In this document: in pieces, positions 10,198 through 19,063 of the stretch
Numbering within the stretch: the first letter of the stretch is position 1
Layout: each line of letters begins with the position of its first letter
Assembly: GCA_039621445.1 (NCBI GenBank)
Contig: CP154954.1
Span: 17,824,589-17,888,588 of the forward strand
Source: Euglena gracilis
Taxonomy: Eukaryota; Euglenida; Euglenophyceae; Euglenales
Length of the DNA: 64,000 bases
Direction: 5' to 3'
Program-made: the position numbers and the translations under genes
Notes under the pieces: model-generated
Database searches by the model: none
What the model was told of the DNA's origin: nothing
Seen by the model: only the letters and a program-made list of their open reading frames with translations

Positions 10198-11425
10198 TGC
10201 GTGTTGTTACCGCCACGTGGAGTTCCTCCCCGCCGTGCGGTGTCCCGCATTCTCGCTCTTCCCTCCGTTCTTCTTCGATCATGGCCCTCATTGCCTCATC
10301 ATCCTCCTCGCTCCCGTGGAGGCTGATGTCGGCAAATGCCTTGGAGGCAGGATATGCCCATCTGCTCAGGGCATCCGCCACCACATTTTCCTTTCCCGGA
10401 ATGTAGACCACGTGAAGGTCAAACCGGGAGAACATTTCATGCCAGCGTCCCCGCCTTCCCGCAGGCTCGCTGGGCGTGTCCAGGGTTTCCTTGGCCCAGG
10501 CCTCCAGGGACTTGTGGTCCGTGAGGACCAACACCGGCTGCAGGCCGATGTAGGAGGCCCATTTTTGGAGGGCCAGGATGATGGCGTAAGTCTCCATTTC
10601 TCGCGGAGACCAGCTCTTCACCTGCCCAGCTGTGAGCTTCCTGGAGCAGAAGGCCACAGGCACGGTTTTCCGTGTGGTGGCCTCCACGGCTGTGGGCATC
10701 CCCTCCGTTGGCTCCAAAAACTGTTCAAGGGCTCCCCCCACCGCCTTGTCGCTCGCATCAACCCGGAGAATGAGTGGCTGGTCCGGGTTGATGGTGTGGA
10801 GCTCCAATCCCCGGAGGAGCTCCTGCTTCAGGGCGGTGAAGGCCTCCCGTTCCACTGGGCCGAATTTCACAGGTTTTTTGCTCCCCTTTTTCCCTTCCAC
10901 ACGTCCCACCTTGAGGAGTTCCATCAGTGGGGCTGCATACCGGGCATACTCCTTCACGTAGCTGGAGTAGTAGTTGGTGAAGCCCAGAAAGCCCCTGAGG
11001 GCTGTGATCGTGCGGGGCTCCTCCCACTTCTCCAGCGCCATGAGTTTGCCCGGGGCTGGCCTCCGTTTTCCTCCCCCCAGGATGTGGCCACAGAACTCCA
11101 CTTCTCTTACGAAGAAGCGGCACTTGTTTTTGTCCACGACCAGGGGGGTGCTGCAGCAGGTGTATGGGCGTGAGTCTTCGTGCAGGGGCACCTGAAGGAA
11201 GGCATCCTTGAGATCAAGGACGGAGAACAGGTACCTCCGTCCCTGATTCACCAGGATGTCTTCAAACCTGGGGAGGGGGTAAGCATCCGTCACTGTGGCC
11301 TCGTTTAATGCCCTGGAAATCCACAACCCCACGCCACTTCCCCTGTTTCTTGGCCACCACGAATGTGGGGCTGCTCCAGGCACTTGGCACCCCCTCCTCC
11401 ACCTTCTTGTCCCGAACCCACTCAT
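9962..11425 (-). pseudogene. Gypsy reverse transcriptase (catalytic box deleted) and RNase H
   Basis: RT fingers ALNEATVTDAYPLPRFEDIL and FSVLDLKDAFLQVPL are followed after LHEDSRPYTCCSTP directly by VDKNKCRFFVREVEFCGHIL. In gypsy RTs about 70 residues, including the LPFGL-like and YxDD motifs, separate these blocks, so the catalytic aspartates are missing without a frame break. The thumb (FLGFTNYYSSYVKEYA) and RNase H (LILRVDASDKAVGGALEQ, PREMETYAIILAL, LTDHKSLEA) look intact, ending with IPGKENVVADALSR. This copy could not make active RT. Confidence 0.88.
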
Positions 11426-11492
11426 CCACTAGGTCACACAAAGCCCTGTGCCTCTCCCCCGTCAGGTGGATGGGCCTCTGTTTCTTTGCCAC
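11262..11492 (-). pseudogene. Gypsy RT N-terminal fragment
   Basis: Holds the first RT block: EGVPSAWSSPTFVVAKKQG and WRGVVDFQ. A one-base change near 11310 moves the following ALNEATV block to the next ORF. Confidence 0.8.
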
Positions 11493-11620
11493 AGATCCCG
11501 GTTTTAATTCGATTTTCCCTTCCCCCAGGGGCCCCCGAACGATTCTTTCCCCCCAAATCCTGTCTCGGAGAACCTCCCCTCGAAGTCCCTCCGGAGGGCT
11601 GCCCGGAGCTCCTCATCCCG

Positions 11621-12016
11621 CTAGATGGTCACCTGTTCCCCTTCGGGAACAAGGATGACCCCTTGGGCTGCCCGTGCTTCGACCTCCCGGGCTGCCCGCA
11701 GGAGTTCCTTGGCCACTGTCTCCTGGGTCGCCTCATCCTCGTGCAGGGGGTTTTCCTCCCACTCAGGCTCCTCGGTGTCCTCCCCCAGGGCTGCCTCTGG
11801 CAAAGCAAGCCGCAGTGCTCTGACTTTTTCCACCATTTTCAGGTATCTCACTCGCTTTTGTGCCTTTTTGTGGGCTGCTGGATGAAATTGCTCACCCTCT
11901 GCATCATGTCCCCGAAGGAGGACCACCTGCTCTCCCCTCAATGCCAAGGCTCGGAGATGTGGAAACACCCCGAGCTGGTTTTCCTCCAGCCACGGAAAGC
12001 CGATGATGGCCTCCAC
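11621..12016 (-). pseudogene. Protease C-terminus and linker of the gypsy element
   Basis: Begins EAIIGFPWLEENQ, the end of a retropepsin fold (compare the ILG-x-x-WL block of gypsy proteases), followed by a charged helical linker. Frame differs from the protease N-half upstream. Confidence 0.65.
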
Positions 12017-13365
12017 GTGGATGTCTGCCTCATAGAAGGAGGCTGGGGCCGTCCACAGGGCCCCTTCCCCCTGACCCAGGCCCCCTCCCGCCGGAGGACC
12101 AGGCCCAGGGTTGCCTCACGTTCCCCCCCTTCCATCTTGGCTCCACTAGCCGTCACCAGGGACAGGGGCTTGGGGGCAGGCAGGAGGTATGTGCTGGGTA
12201 GCATGCCTCTTCGGACCAGGTTCACCTCTGCCCCTGTGTCAATGAGGGCGTTGATGAAGTGGGTCTGTCCGTCTGGCCCCCTGGCCTGCACCCGCATCAG
12301 CAGCTGCCGTTCACTGGCACCCTGCCCCACCTCACGGAGCAAGACCGAGGGCACCCCTCGCTCTGTCTGGGGGTCCCGCTCTGGCTCCGGAGACCCGGCA
12401 GCGTGGGCCTCCGGTGCCGGTGCTGTGGCCAGGTCACGGATGAGCGCCTCTGGGATCCGATATTTCAGGTGCCTGGGCAGGTTTTGGTGTTTGCTGCTGA
12501 GCCGAATTTTGTGCCGTCCCTTTCGTCCCCCCTCAGGTACTGGGCTTTCCAGGTTGGTGCAGGTCCGGCCGTCACACACCCGTGGCCGGAGACCCAGGAC
12601 ATGGGGGCTGCCCCATATCCTGGTGGGCTTCTGGTAGCCCCAGACTGCATACTGGCAGTAATCCACGTCCACGTGTGGGATCCCTGCCATGTACCTGCGG
12701 GTCCGCAGGTACCCGTACCGGGGGTTTTCCAGCCACCACCGCCGTGGGCGGAGGTATCTGATGATGGCCAGGGCCCGCTGCACCAGCCGATCAGCCAATT
12801 TAAAATCTCGTTCCCTGGTGGTCAGCGCCAGGCTGAATTCGGTGCAGGGGACCCCGCACACCACCACCTCAAAATCCCCAGGCTGGAACTGTTTTTTAAA
12901 ATTCCATTTTAGCACGTCAACACAAATGTCTGGCCGCCACCTGGGGTCCACGTCCACCGACGTAACCTGGTAACCCAGGCTGCGGTAGACGTCCCCCACT
13001 GAACCTGTCCCGCAGAACAGGTCCAGCACCTGCCTGGGCTGGTCCGCTCTCCGAAACCTGCCCCAGGTGTGCTGGCTTGACCTCCCATGTGGCCCCCCTG
13101 GTCCCTGGGGGTGGCTCTGAAAAATGTGGTTTTTTTCTCCCTCCCCCTTCGTGTCACCTCCTCCAGCGTGCACCGGTCTGGGTGCCCACACAGCAAAAAG
13201 GCTGTGATGGGCCACTTGGTCCCCCGGCACAACTCCTCCCCTCTGCCGAAAAATCGTGTTCCCTGAGGGAACGTGACTTGGCGCACTGCCAAGCCCCTGG
13301 CCTCCCTGTACCAACGCCGGCCCGGCCACCTGGGGATCACCAGGATGGCATGGGCCTGATCCCAC
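11938..13365 (-). CDS. Cytosine-C5 DNA methyltransferase domain fused to aspartic protease
   Basis: 475 codons. The MTase runs from ~13040: VLDLFCGTGSVG (SAM-binding motif I), TSVDVDPRW (motif II), CGVPCTEFS (motif IV with the catalytic Cys in PC), WWLENPRYG (motif VI, ENP) and WGYQKPTRIWGSP (motif VIII-like). The PC-TEFS, ENP and YG-x-KxTxIW set is closest to phage-type Dcm enzymes. All core motifs expected for methyl transfer to cytosine are present. After a linker comes the protease active site NALIDTGAEVNLV (~12250-12215). The first ~90 residues are shadow sequence overlapping the Dam-like frame; the real entry is probably a -1 shift between 13150 and 13080. Cytosine MTases captured by retrotransposons are known in a dinoflagellate and a charophyte alga. 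Confidence 0.85.
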   Translation of the reverse strand: MGSGPCHPGDPQVAGPALVQGGQGLGSAPSHVPSGNTIFRQRGGVVPGDQVAHHSLFAVWAPRPVHAGGGDTKGEGEKNHIFQSHPQGPGGPHGRSSQHTWGRFRRADQPRQVLDLFCGTGSVGDVYRSLGYQVTSVDVDPRWRPDICVDVLKWNFKKQFQPGDFEVVVCGVPCTEFSLALTTRERDFKLADRLVQRALAIIRYLRPRRWWLENPRYGYLRTRRYMAGIPHVDVDYCQYAVWGYQKPTRIWGSPHVLGLRPRVCDGRTCTNLESPVPEGGRKGRHKIRLSSKHQNLPRHLKYRIPEALIRDLATAPAPEAHAAGSPEPERDPQTERGVPSVLLREVGQGASERQLLMRVQARGPDGQTHFINALIDTGAEVNLVRRGMLPSTYLLPAPKPLSLVTASGAKMEGGEREATLGLVLRREGAWVRGKGPCGRPQPPSMRQTSTWRPSSAFRGWRKTSSGCFHISEPWH

Positions 13366-13700
13366 CTTATTTTTTCGAGAACCTCCTGTATTTTTTTATA
13401 AGGTGGGTTGATCCACAAAACCTCCCTGCCCCAGTCCTGCTTGAAGGCATCTTCTCCCTCCCTGCTCCCTGGCCCCCACCAGCGGACGAACCTGCGGTTT
13501 TCTTTGGCAGAAAAGGCGTCGACCTCCGGCTGGACCCCCAGGCGGCGAAGTACGTCCCTGACGTACTGCCGGACGTGGTAGTCCTGGGGGATCAACCGGG
13601 TGGGCGACCTCCCAGACCCTGAGGAACGGGCTGGGAGTGGTGCTGGGGCTGGTTGTGGTGTGGGGGCTAAGGTGGAAGGTGCGGCCCTGACGCACCTCAC
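12909..13700 (-). CDS. Dam-like N6-adenine methyltransferase domain in the gypsy element
   Basis: Domain at ~13600-13150: VQPEVDAFSAKENRRFVRWW, EVLWINPPYKK (catalytic-type NPPY, ~13415) and AHAILVIPRWPGRRWY. This is the family of the DIRS MTase domain (D-x-F-x4-N-x-x-F then NPPW) and of phage Dam-type enzymes, whose role is methyl transfer to adenine N6. It lies between the CCHC knuckles and the cytosine MTase. The last ~90 codons overlap the next ORF, which is in the -1 frame; a GAGAAAAAAACC run (13129-13140) sits in the overlap but is not a canonical slippery heptamer in this frame. A basic linker (KKMKKKKTKR) is encoded upstream at ~13850. Confidence 0.8.
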   Translation of the reverse strand: MRCVRAAPSTLAPTPQPAPAPLPARSSGSGRSPTRLIPQDYHVRQYVRDVLRRLGVQPEVDAFSAKENRRFVRWWGPGSREGEDAFKQDWGREVLWINPPYKKIQEVLEKIRWDQAHAILVIPRWPGRRWYREARGLAVRQVTFPQGTRFFGRGEELCRGTKWPITAFLLCGHPDRCTLEEVTRRGREKKTTFFRATPRDQGGHMGGQASTPGAGFGERTSPGRCWTCSAGQVQWGTSTAAWVTRLRRWTWTPGGGQTFVLTC

Positions 13701-14102
13701 CTGGCGAATCGAAAAACCTGAATCCCTTTCCGTGCTGGGGGCGGTTTCATCCGTGCCTTTGCTGGTTTGGGGAACGTTGATGACCTCCCTCGCTGCCTCC
13801 CTGATTGATGCCTGTGGGAGCGTTTTGTTTTTTTCTTTTTCATTTTTTTGTTTTGTGTTTTCCCCTCCCTTCCTGGTGTTGTGATCTGCGGTAGACTGGG
13901 TGTGCTGGAACCCGAAGACCCCTGGGCGGCTTGCTGCGGAGGGCCAGCCGCCTTGTGTCCCTTCTCCCTTTGTCCCGTGCCTGGATTCTGACCCGAGCCC
14001 CCCCCCTGGACTGCCCTCACTGGTGAAAAGCGCAGACCAGGGGTTGGCAGAGTCGAATGAGAGGGCCTGCTGGCCCCCCCCTAGCGCCTTTTCGTGTCTC
14101 AG

Positions 14103-16013
14103 TCAGGGGGGGCTGGGGGGACCGTGCAGGTCCAGGTCCGGATCTGCCCTTGACCAAAACCCAACCCTCTCCGTGAGCCTGTTCCTTACCCCCCTTCCGA
14201 GGGCCGTGCTGGGGGCACCCTGGGCCCCCGTCCCCTCCCTTCTGGCCCCCGCTTTTTCAGGCACTCCCCCGCCGTGGGGGTGTGGACGCCCCCTTCCCCT
14301 TTCCCTTTCTACACCAGCAATATCGTGCCAGATGTCCCGTTTTCCCACACTCATAACATTTTTTTCCAGGGCATTCCCGAGACCAGTGATCTGTGGCCCC
14401 GCACTGGCTGCAGGGCTGGTCCACCGAGGGGCCACTCCGGGGGCTCCTCGGGGGGGTTTGTTCCCTGTTGGTGGCTGGGTGAGGGGTTGTGACCTGGCTG
14501 GGCAAAACTCTGAGCCGCCCTTGCCAGCCCCCTTGCCGAACCCCTTTCCCTTTTGCCCCGGGCGGGGTGACCTGCGTCCCTCCCGTCCCTTTCCAGGTGA
14601 CCCACCCCGGTGCCGAGATTGCCTGTCCTGTGGCCCCTCAGGGCCTTTGGGGGGTCCCGCTTTTGCTCCTCTCTCAGCTGGCTGTGAAACCGTTTTCTGG
14701 GGCTGGGCTGGCCTGGCTTCCTCGGATTTTACTTCGGAGATTGAAAAATTGTCGAGGCCCCCAGCCCAGTGGTCCTCCTGGTGGGCTGGGACCCCCCGTC
14801 CACCCCAAGAACGGCCATAGCTGTCAGACCGTTCCTGGCACCGCAGCTCATTTTCAGCGTGTCGAAAAACTTCTTCCAATCCCAGCTTTGTTTCGTGGGG
14901 GGTGATTTTCACTGTATTGCCCCCCTGCAGCGTGGCCCCGTTCCTCATCATCAGCCTCTCCAGCGCCCGCCGGCTGTAGAGCTTGATGAGGAAGGAGTCC
15001 CGGTGTGCCCTGACTGTCACCGGCTCCCCCTCACCCACAGCCTCCTGGGCGAGATGGTTTGCCTTTTCCGCCGTCAACCCAGGGATGTGCCACAGCCGCA
15101 CTGTGGGCGCATCCTGATTTTTCCGTGTCTGTTCCCTGATTATGGCCCTTCGCATGGAATCTGGGAGCTGCTGTAAAACCAGGGCCTGTGCTTCCTCCTC
15201 AGAGGGGTTTTCCATCCGGCAGAAAATTAATTTAAACTGACTTTCATATTCACGCCACGCTGGGAGGGTTAACTTACCCGTGTTAACTGGTCTGAGGGCC
15301 CTGAGCTGCTCATGCAGCGAGGCCTGGATGTCACCGCCGTATTTCTGGGCCAGCCAGTTCCAGAAATCCTGGAACCTGACCCGTTCCCCCATCTCCTGTC
15401 GCCGCTGGAGTTCCAGCCGGCTGCTGTGGTCCAGGCAGCCGGTCAGAACAAGCATTTTAAATTCCTCCCCCACTGGCTGTCCCATGGAAACCTGCTGCAT
15501 GTAAAGCTGAAATTTTACTGAAAAATCATGAAAATCCCCTTTCAGCTCTGGTTTTACAAGGTCTTTGGTGAGGAGTGTCGCCAGCGGCCCCAAAAACATG
15601 CTGGCTGCTGGGCTGGGGGCTGCTGGCGCCACGTGGACCGGAGCCGCCTGGACCCCCCGGACCCAGGCTCCCGTGTCCTGGGACCCAAAGGCCAGAGGGG
15701 CAGCGCTGCACGATGCTGCCCCAGCCTCAGGGGCCCAGGCGAAAGGGTCCATTGCCCCCGTGAACTCCCCTCCTGCAGGGAATCCACGGGGCTGGGGGGG
15801 CCACTGGTGTTCGGCTGGTGTCAGGCCAGGTTGATCCCTGCCCTGGCCCTGTAGATCTGCTGTGACTGATGCATATAGTTTAGCTGTCCTGGACTCTCCA
15901 GTTGTTCGTGAATTTTGCTGAGACTGTTGCTGCTGCTCCTGGGCTCCCAACCTGGCCAAAAAATTAAAAAATCCGTGAGCCTTAATCTGGTGTTCCGCTT
16001 CCTCCCAATCCAC
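14103..16013 (-). pseudogene. Gag capsid region
   Basis: Contains the retrotransposon Gag capsid signature: FQDFWNWLAQKYGGD, LTLPAWREYESQFKLI and LVLQQLPDSMRRAII (~15400-15150). It begins in a helical Q-rich segment shared with the upstream frame and ends in a basic Gly-rich tail before the knuckles. Part of one broken Gag. Confidence 0.8.
14257..14505 (-). pseudogene. Gag nucleocapsid with two CCHC zinc knuckles
   Basis: CSQCGATDHWSREC and CYECGKTGHLARYC are two perfect C-x2-C-x4-H-x4-C knuckles that bind genomic RNA. A basic Gly/Lys tail follows. Frame differs from the capsid ORF that overlaps it, so Gag is frameshifted near 14500. Confidence 0.85.
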
Positions 16014-17287
16014 CCCCTGGAACCCGAACGTGCCAGGTGTCTGGGCAGCTGGGGTCCCTCCAGCAGCGAGGACCTGGACGGGACTGCCCCCCCGCAGCCA
16101 TGGGACCCTGGGGCTGGCTGCCCCCCGCAGCCCTGGGACCCTGGGGCTTGCCCCCCGCAGCCCGTGGGGCCCTGGGGCAGACTGCCCCCCGCAGCCCTGG
16201 GACCCTGGGGCTGGCTGCCCCCCGCAGCCGTGGGGCCCTGGGGCAGGCTGCCCCCCGCAGCCATGGGACCCGGGGGCTGGCTGCCCCTTGGTCTCTGGGG
16301 GCCAGAACCCGAAAACCCATTGGGAAAAACTGCAGTCACAGAAGCTGGGCCCGGGGATACCACTTCCCCGGGCGTGTGGGCCACTGCCTCCGCTGCCCCG
16401 CTACTGGGGCCAGCAGAGAGCCCCTGGGGGGCCACGGGCCCCTTGCCTCCCAGCACGCTGGGATGGACTGGGAGCTGGTGCTGGGGGCCAGGAGGCATAT
16501 TGCCCCCCGCGGCACCCGAGCCATTGGCACTCTGGGCCCCCGGCGTGGACTGGGTCTGGGGGTCTGTGGTTGCCGGGGGCACTCTGGCTTCGGGGCCTCG
16601 GGGGTCCTCGCTCTCCGGCCCCACTCCTCTGGATGGCTGCGGTAGCTCCTGGATGGGGGGGCAAAAAATTTCAAAATTTTCGATTTTCTTTTCCAAAACG
16701 AAAAGCCGATTTTTTATTTCGGCATTTTCTTTTGGTGCCCCCTTTATTGTTGAGTCCACCTCCAGGAGCAGGGCGTTGTGGGCCTGGATCACCTGCCCGT
16801 GGGTGGTGACCTCGGCCCACAGCTCCTGCAGGCTGTGGCCCTGCCCCTCAGCCCTGGCCCTTAGCTCCCTTATGTATTCCCTTATGGTCCCTTGTTGTTC
16901 GGCCATGGCTGTGCCACGTCCTTCCCGCTCTGCTCGAAAATTTTGCAGGGCCTGTGCAATCCCTGCATTTCTTTCTCGCAGCCCCCCGAGTTCACCCGTC
17001 AGCTGGTTTAATTTTTGGTCCAGGGCCTCGGCCTGGGCCTGCTGCCGCCCGCTGGCCAGCTCCTGGCTCCTCATCACCTCCTCCGTCGTCCGGACGGAGG
17101 TGATGAGCAGCTCCTCAAAATTTTTCACCCGCCCAGCCATCGCCTCGTTGAACCCCTGCCCCTCAGCTGGCTGGTGACCCTGGCTGGCGATGGCCTCGAG
17201 CCCCTGGACCCTCTGGGCTAGTTGGGCCACAGTCCCGAGGCTTTCGCCCAGCCGGGTGGTGGTCACCAGCTCGCTCAGGGCTGTCAT
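15821..17287 (-). pseudogene. Gag coiled-coil and Pro/Gly repeat region
   Basis: Long coiled coil (LAQRVQGLEAIAS, LDQKLNQLTGELGGLRERN) followed by tandem 11-13 residue repeats of the type AAGGSLPQGPT, encoded by DNA repeats at 16085-16280. Likely a Gag self-association segment. The ORF is bounded by frame changes near 17290 and 16010. Confidence 0.7.
16085..16280 (-). repeat. Tandem repeats within Gag
   Basis: Five to six imperfect ~33-39 bp units of the form CTGCCCCCCGCAGCC-TGG(G/A)ACCCTGGGG, encoding the AAGG-PQGP repeats. Confidence 0.75.
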
Positions 17288-17909
17288 CCCCCCAGAAAAA
17301 ATTTTCCATCCGCTTCTGCTGCAGATTTTCGAAATTTTCCGCCAGCTGGGACGCTAGCCCAACATGGGTTCTTTCCATTTGCTGCACCACTCCTTGGAAA
17401 TTTTCAGTGACCCGCTGAAACTGCAGGGACACCAACTGCTCCAGGCGGCTAACTGAAGCAGCTGTGGTGGCCCCCGCTTCAGCAAGCCGACTTTGCAGGT
17501 CGCCAACCCAACCGTCCAACAGCTGGATCTCCTGACCCAGAACCACCGAGGCAGCGGCCTGTGCCTCCGCCTCCTCCCACAGCCTCTGGGGGGGGTGCCT
17601 GTGCCTCCCCTTCGGGCTCTGTTCTGGCACCAACCCCCCCTGGGCTGTCTGGTCCTCGTCCTCCATCAAATCCACTGCTGGGGGCTGCTCCTGCAGCTGA
17701 CACTGGGTGGCTGGGTCTGGGGCATGTCCTTGGGGCCAATCATGCCCGGGACCGGCATGCACCAGCGGGCAATGGTCGGGTCCTGCTGGGAAAAGCCCAG
17801 ACCTGACATGGCCCACCGGCGCATCTGCCGGCCCGGCATCCCCAGGGTTTTGCCATGGGGATCCCGCTTCAGTAAAAGCGGCTGGGTCTGGTTGAAAATT
17901 CCTCTTCAT
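17163..17909 (-). pseudogene. Gag N-terminal helical segment
   Basis: Continues the acidic start of Gag in a shifted frame and has helical stretches such as LASQLAENFENLQQKR. The downstream join to the next frame lies near 17290, where a GAAAATTTTTTCTGG run occurs; the required shift is +1, not -1. Confidence 0.6.
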
Positions 17910-18216
17910 CTTCTTCTTCTGGTTCTTGCTCTTCTTCTTTGATCTTCCCCCGCATGGCGAATTGCCACATGACCTGCCTGGTCATGTCATGCACAAACTC
18001 CGGCATGACCAGGCTGGGCATGCCAGAGAGCAGTCCCAGGCTGCCGGGCAGTGCCAAGCCGGACCCAGAATATTGTTGCTGCTGGGGGTCCGGCTGGGCT
18101 GGCCAAGCAATGGCCAGGAGCTGCTGACCCTGGCCGTAACGGCTGGGGCTGCCATGGCTGTGGCGGGTGTCGTCCTCGTCCTCCTCCTGGTATCTGGGAG
18201 TTCCCCAGGGTCCCAT
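17869..18216 (-). CDS. Gag start of the gypsy element
   Basis: The first ATG after the PBS (18214-18216) opens a 115-codon frame rich in Asp/Glu at its end (EEEQEPEEEDEEEF). The position 15 bp downstream of the PBS and the match with the following Gag frame support this as the Gag start. Confidence 0.6.
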   Translation of the reverse strand: MGPWGTPRYQEEDEDDTRHSHGSPSRYGQGQQLLAIAWPAQPDPQQQQYSGSGLALPGSLGLLSGMPSLVMPEFVHDMTRQVMWQFAMRGKIKEEEQEPEEEDEEEFSTRPSRFY

Positions 18217-18230
18217 AGTGGGAGCTCACA

Positions 18231-18255
18231 GGGCTCAAACCCCCCTCTGCGACCA
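18231..18255 (-). promoter_or_regulatory. tRNA primer-binding site
   Basis: Directly after the LTR, the - strand reads TGGTCGCAGAGGGGGGTTTG, continuing AGCCC. Its complement ends in CCA and resembles a tRNA 3' end: a TCTGCGA acceptor strand, a C-rich T-stem strand and a TCAAAC T-loop. I cannot assign the amino acid. Confidence 0.7.
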
Positions 18256-18961
18256 TGTGGGGGTTGCCCCTCTTGAAGTCCCTGGGGAGGGACCCCTGGC
18301 GGCGCAACCCGCGTAGGATCGTTTTTATTTGAGCCCGTCGGGCCCACCTGGTGGGGGGTTTCCCCTTGGAGGAAAAATGGGGTAGGGGTGGGTGTTGTTG
18401 AGGATGGTGATGTTGAAAATGACATACTTTTGAGGTCCAATCAATTGATCTTGGATGAATAACCAACAATAATCAATGACTTGAACTTGATTGTAATTTG
18501 AACTTTCCTTGATTTCTTTGTACTTTGAATTCGCTTTGCAATGCAAAACAATTGACGCCAAATGTCAGACAAAACAGAAGTGTGAACAGAGTGTAACAGA
18601 GCCCTGTGAACAGAAAATGTACAATTGGAGGGGAGCTACAGCTGGGGGGGGCTACTTGGTATACTTTGTGCAATTCTTAATGAATTGCGCCATCCCAAGT
18701 GCCCACCAAGGGGGTGCGCATGCTTGCGCAAAGCCCAGCAGGGCTTGCGCATCCCCTTGGGGGTTGCCTGTTGGCCCCCTCAAACTGCCCCCTCCTTTAC
18801 CTTTCCTTGGCTTGGTAAAAAATGGGCTGTGGGGCCCGATTGGGGGCCAGTGGGGCCTCAAAAGGCCCTTGGGGGCCTTGGAGCCCCCTCGCGGCCCTTC
18901 GTGGCCCCTTTGGGCCCCCTTGGGACCCCTCCTTGGGGCGGGCACCCTCGGACCGCGCACA
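18256..18961 (-). repeat. 5' LTR of the gypsy element
   Basis: Begins TGTGGGGGTTGCCCC and ends GCGCACA (+ strand); partner of 5282-5985. The element promoter and polyadenylation signals should lie here; I did not identify them individually. Confidence 0.9.
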
Positions 18962-19063
18962 CTTCGACTTCAAGAAGGAAGAACCCAACTCTTCGAGTTC
19001 AACTGGAATTATCCCAGAATATTTCAAATACGAAGACAAGTCACAACTGGACTTCCATGAGGA

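Larger units (their letters stand above)
5282..18961 (-). mobile_element. Ty3/gypsy-type LTR retrotransposon with two DNA methyltransferase domains
   Basis: 13.68 kb element on the - strand. Direct ~705 bp repeats at both ends start TG and end CA and are flanked by CTTC (5278-5281 and 18962-18965). The PBS is 18231-18255 and the polypurine tract 5986-5997. Coding order in transcription direction: Gag (18216-14103), CCHC knuckles, Dam-like MTase (13700-13150), cytosine-C5 MTase (13080-12480), protease (12310-11980), RT/RNase H (11492-10300), integrase and chromodomain (9660-8330), coiled-coil ORF (8151-7618). Integrase after RT and the chromodomain make it a chromovirus-like gypsy element. Roughly eleven frame changes and an RT deletion mark it as defective. 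It is nested in DIRS copy B. Confidence 0.92.

Noticed and set aside
13129-13140. A-AAA-AAC slippery site for -1 frameshifting between the MTase domains
   Set aside because: The heptamer is not in phase with the Dam-like frame, so canonical slippage there would not give the cytosine-MTase frame.
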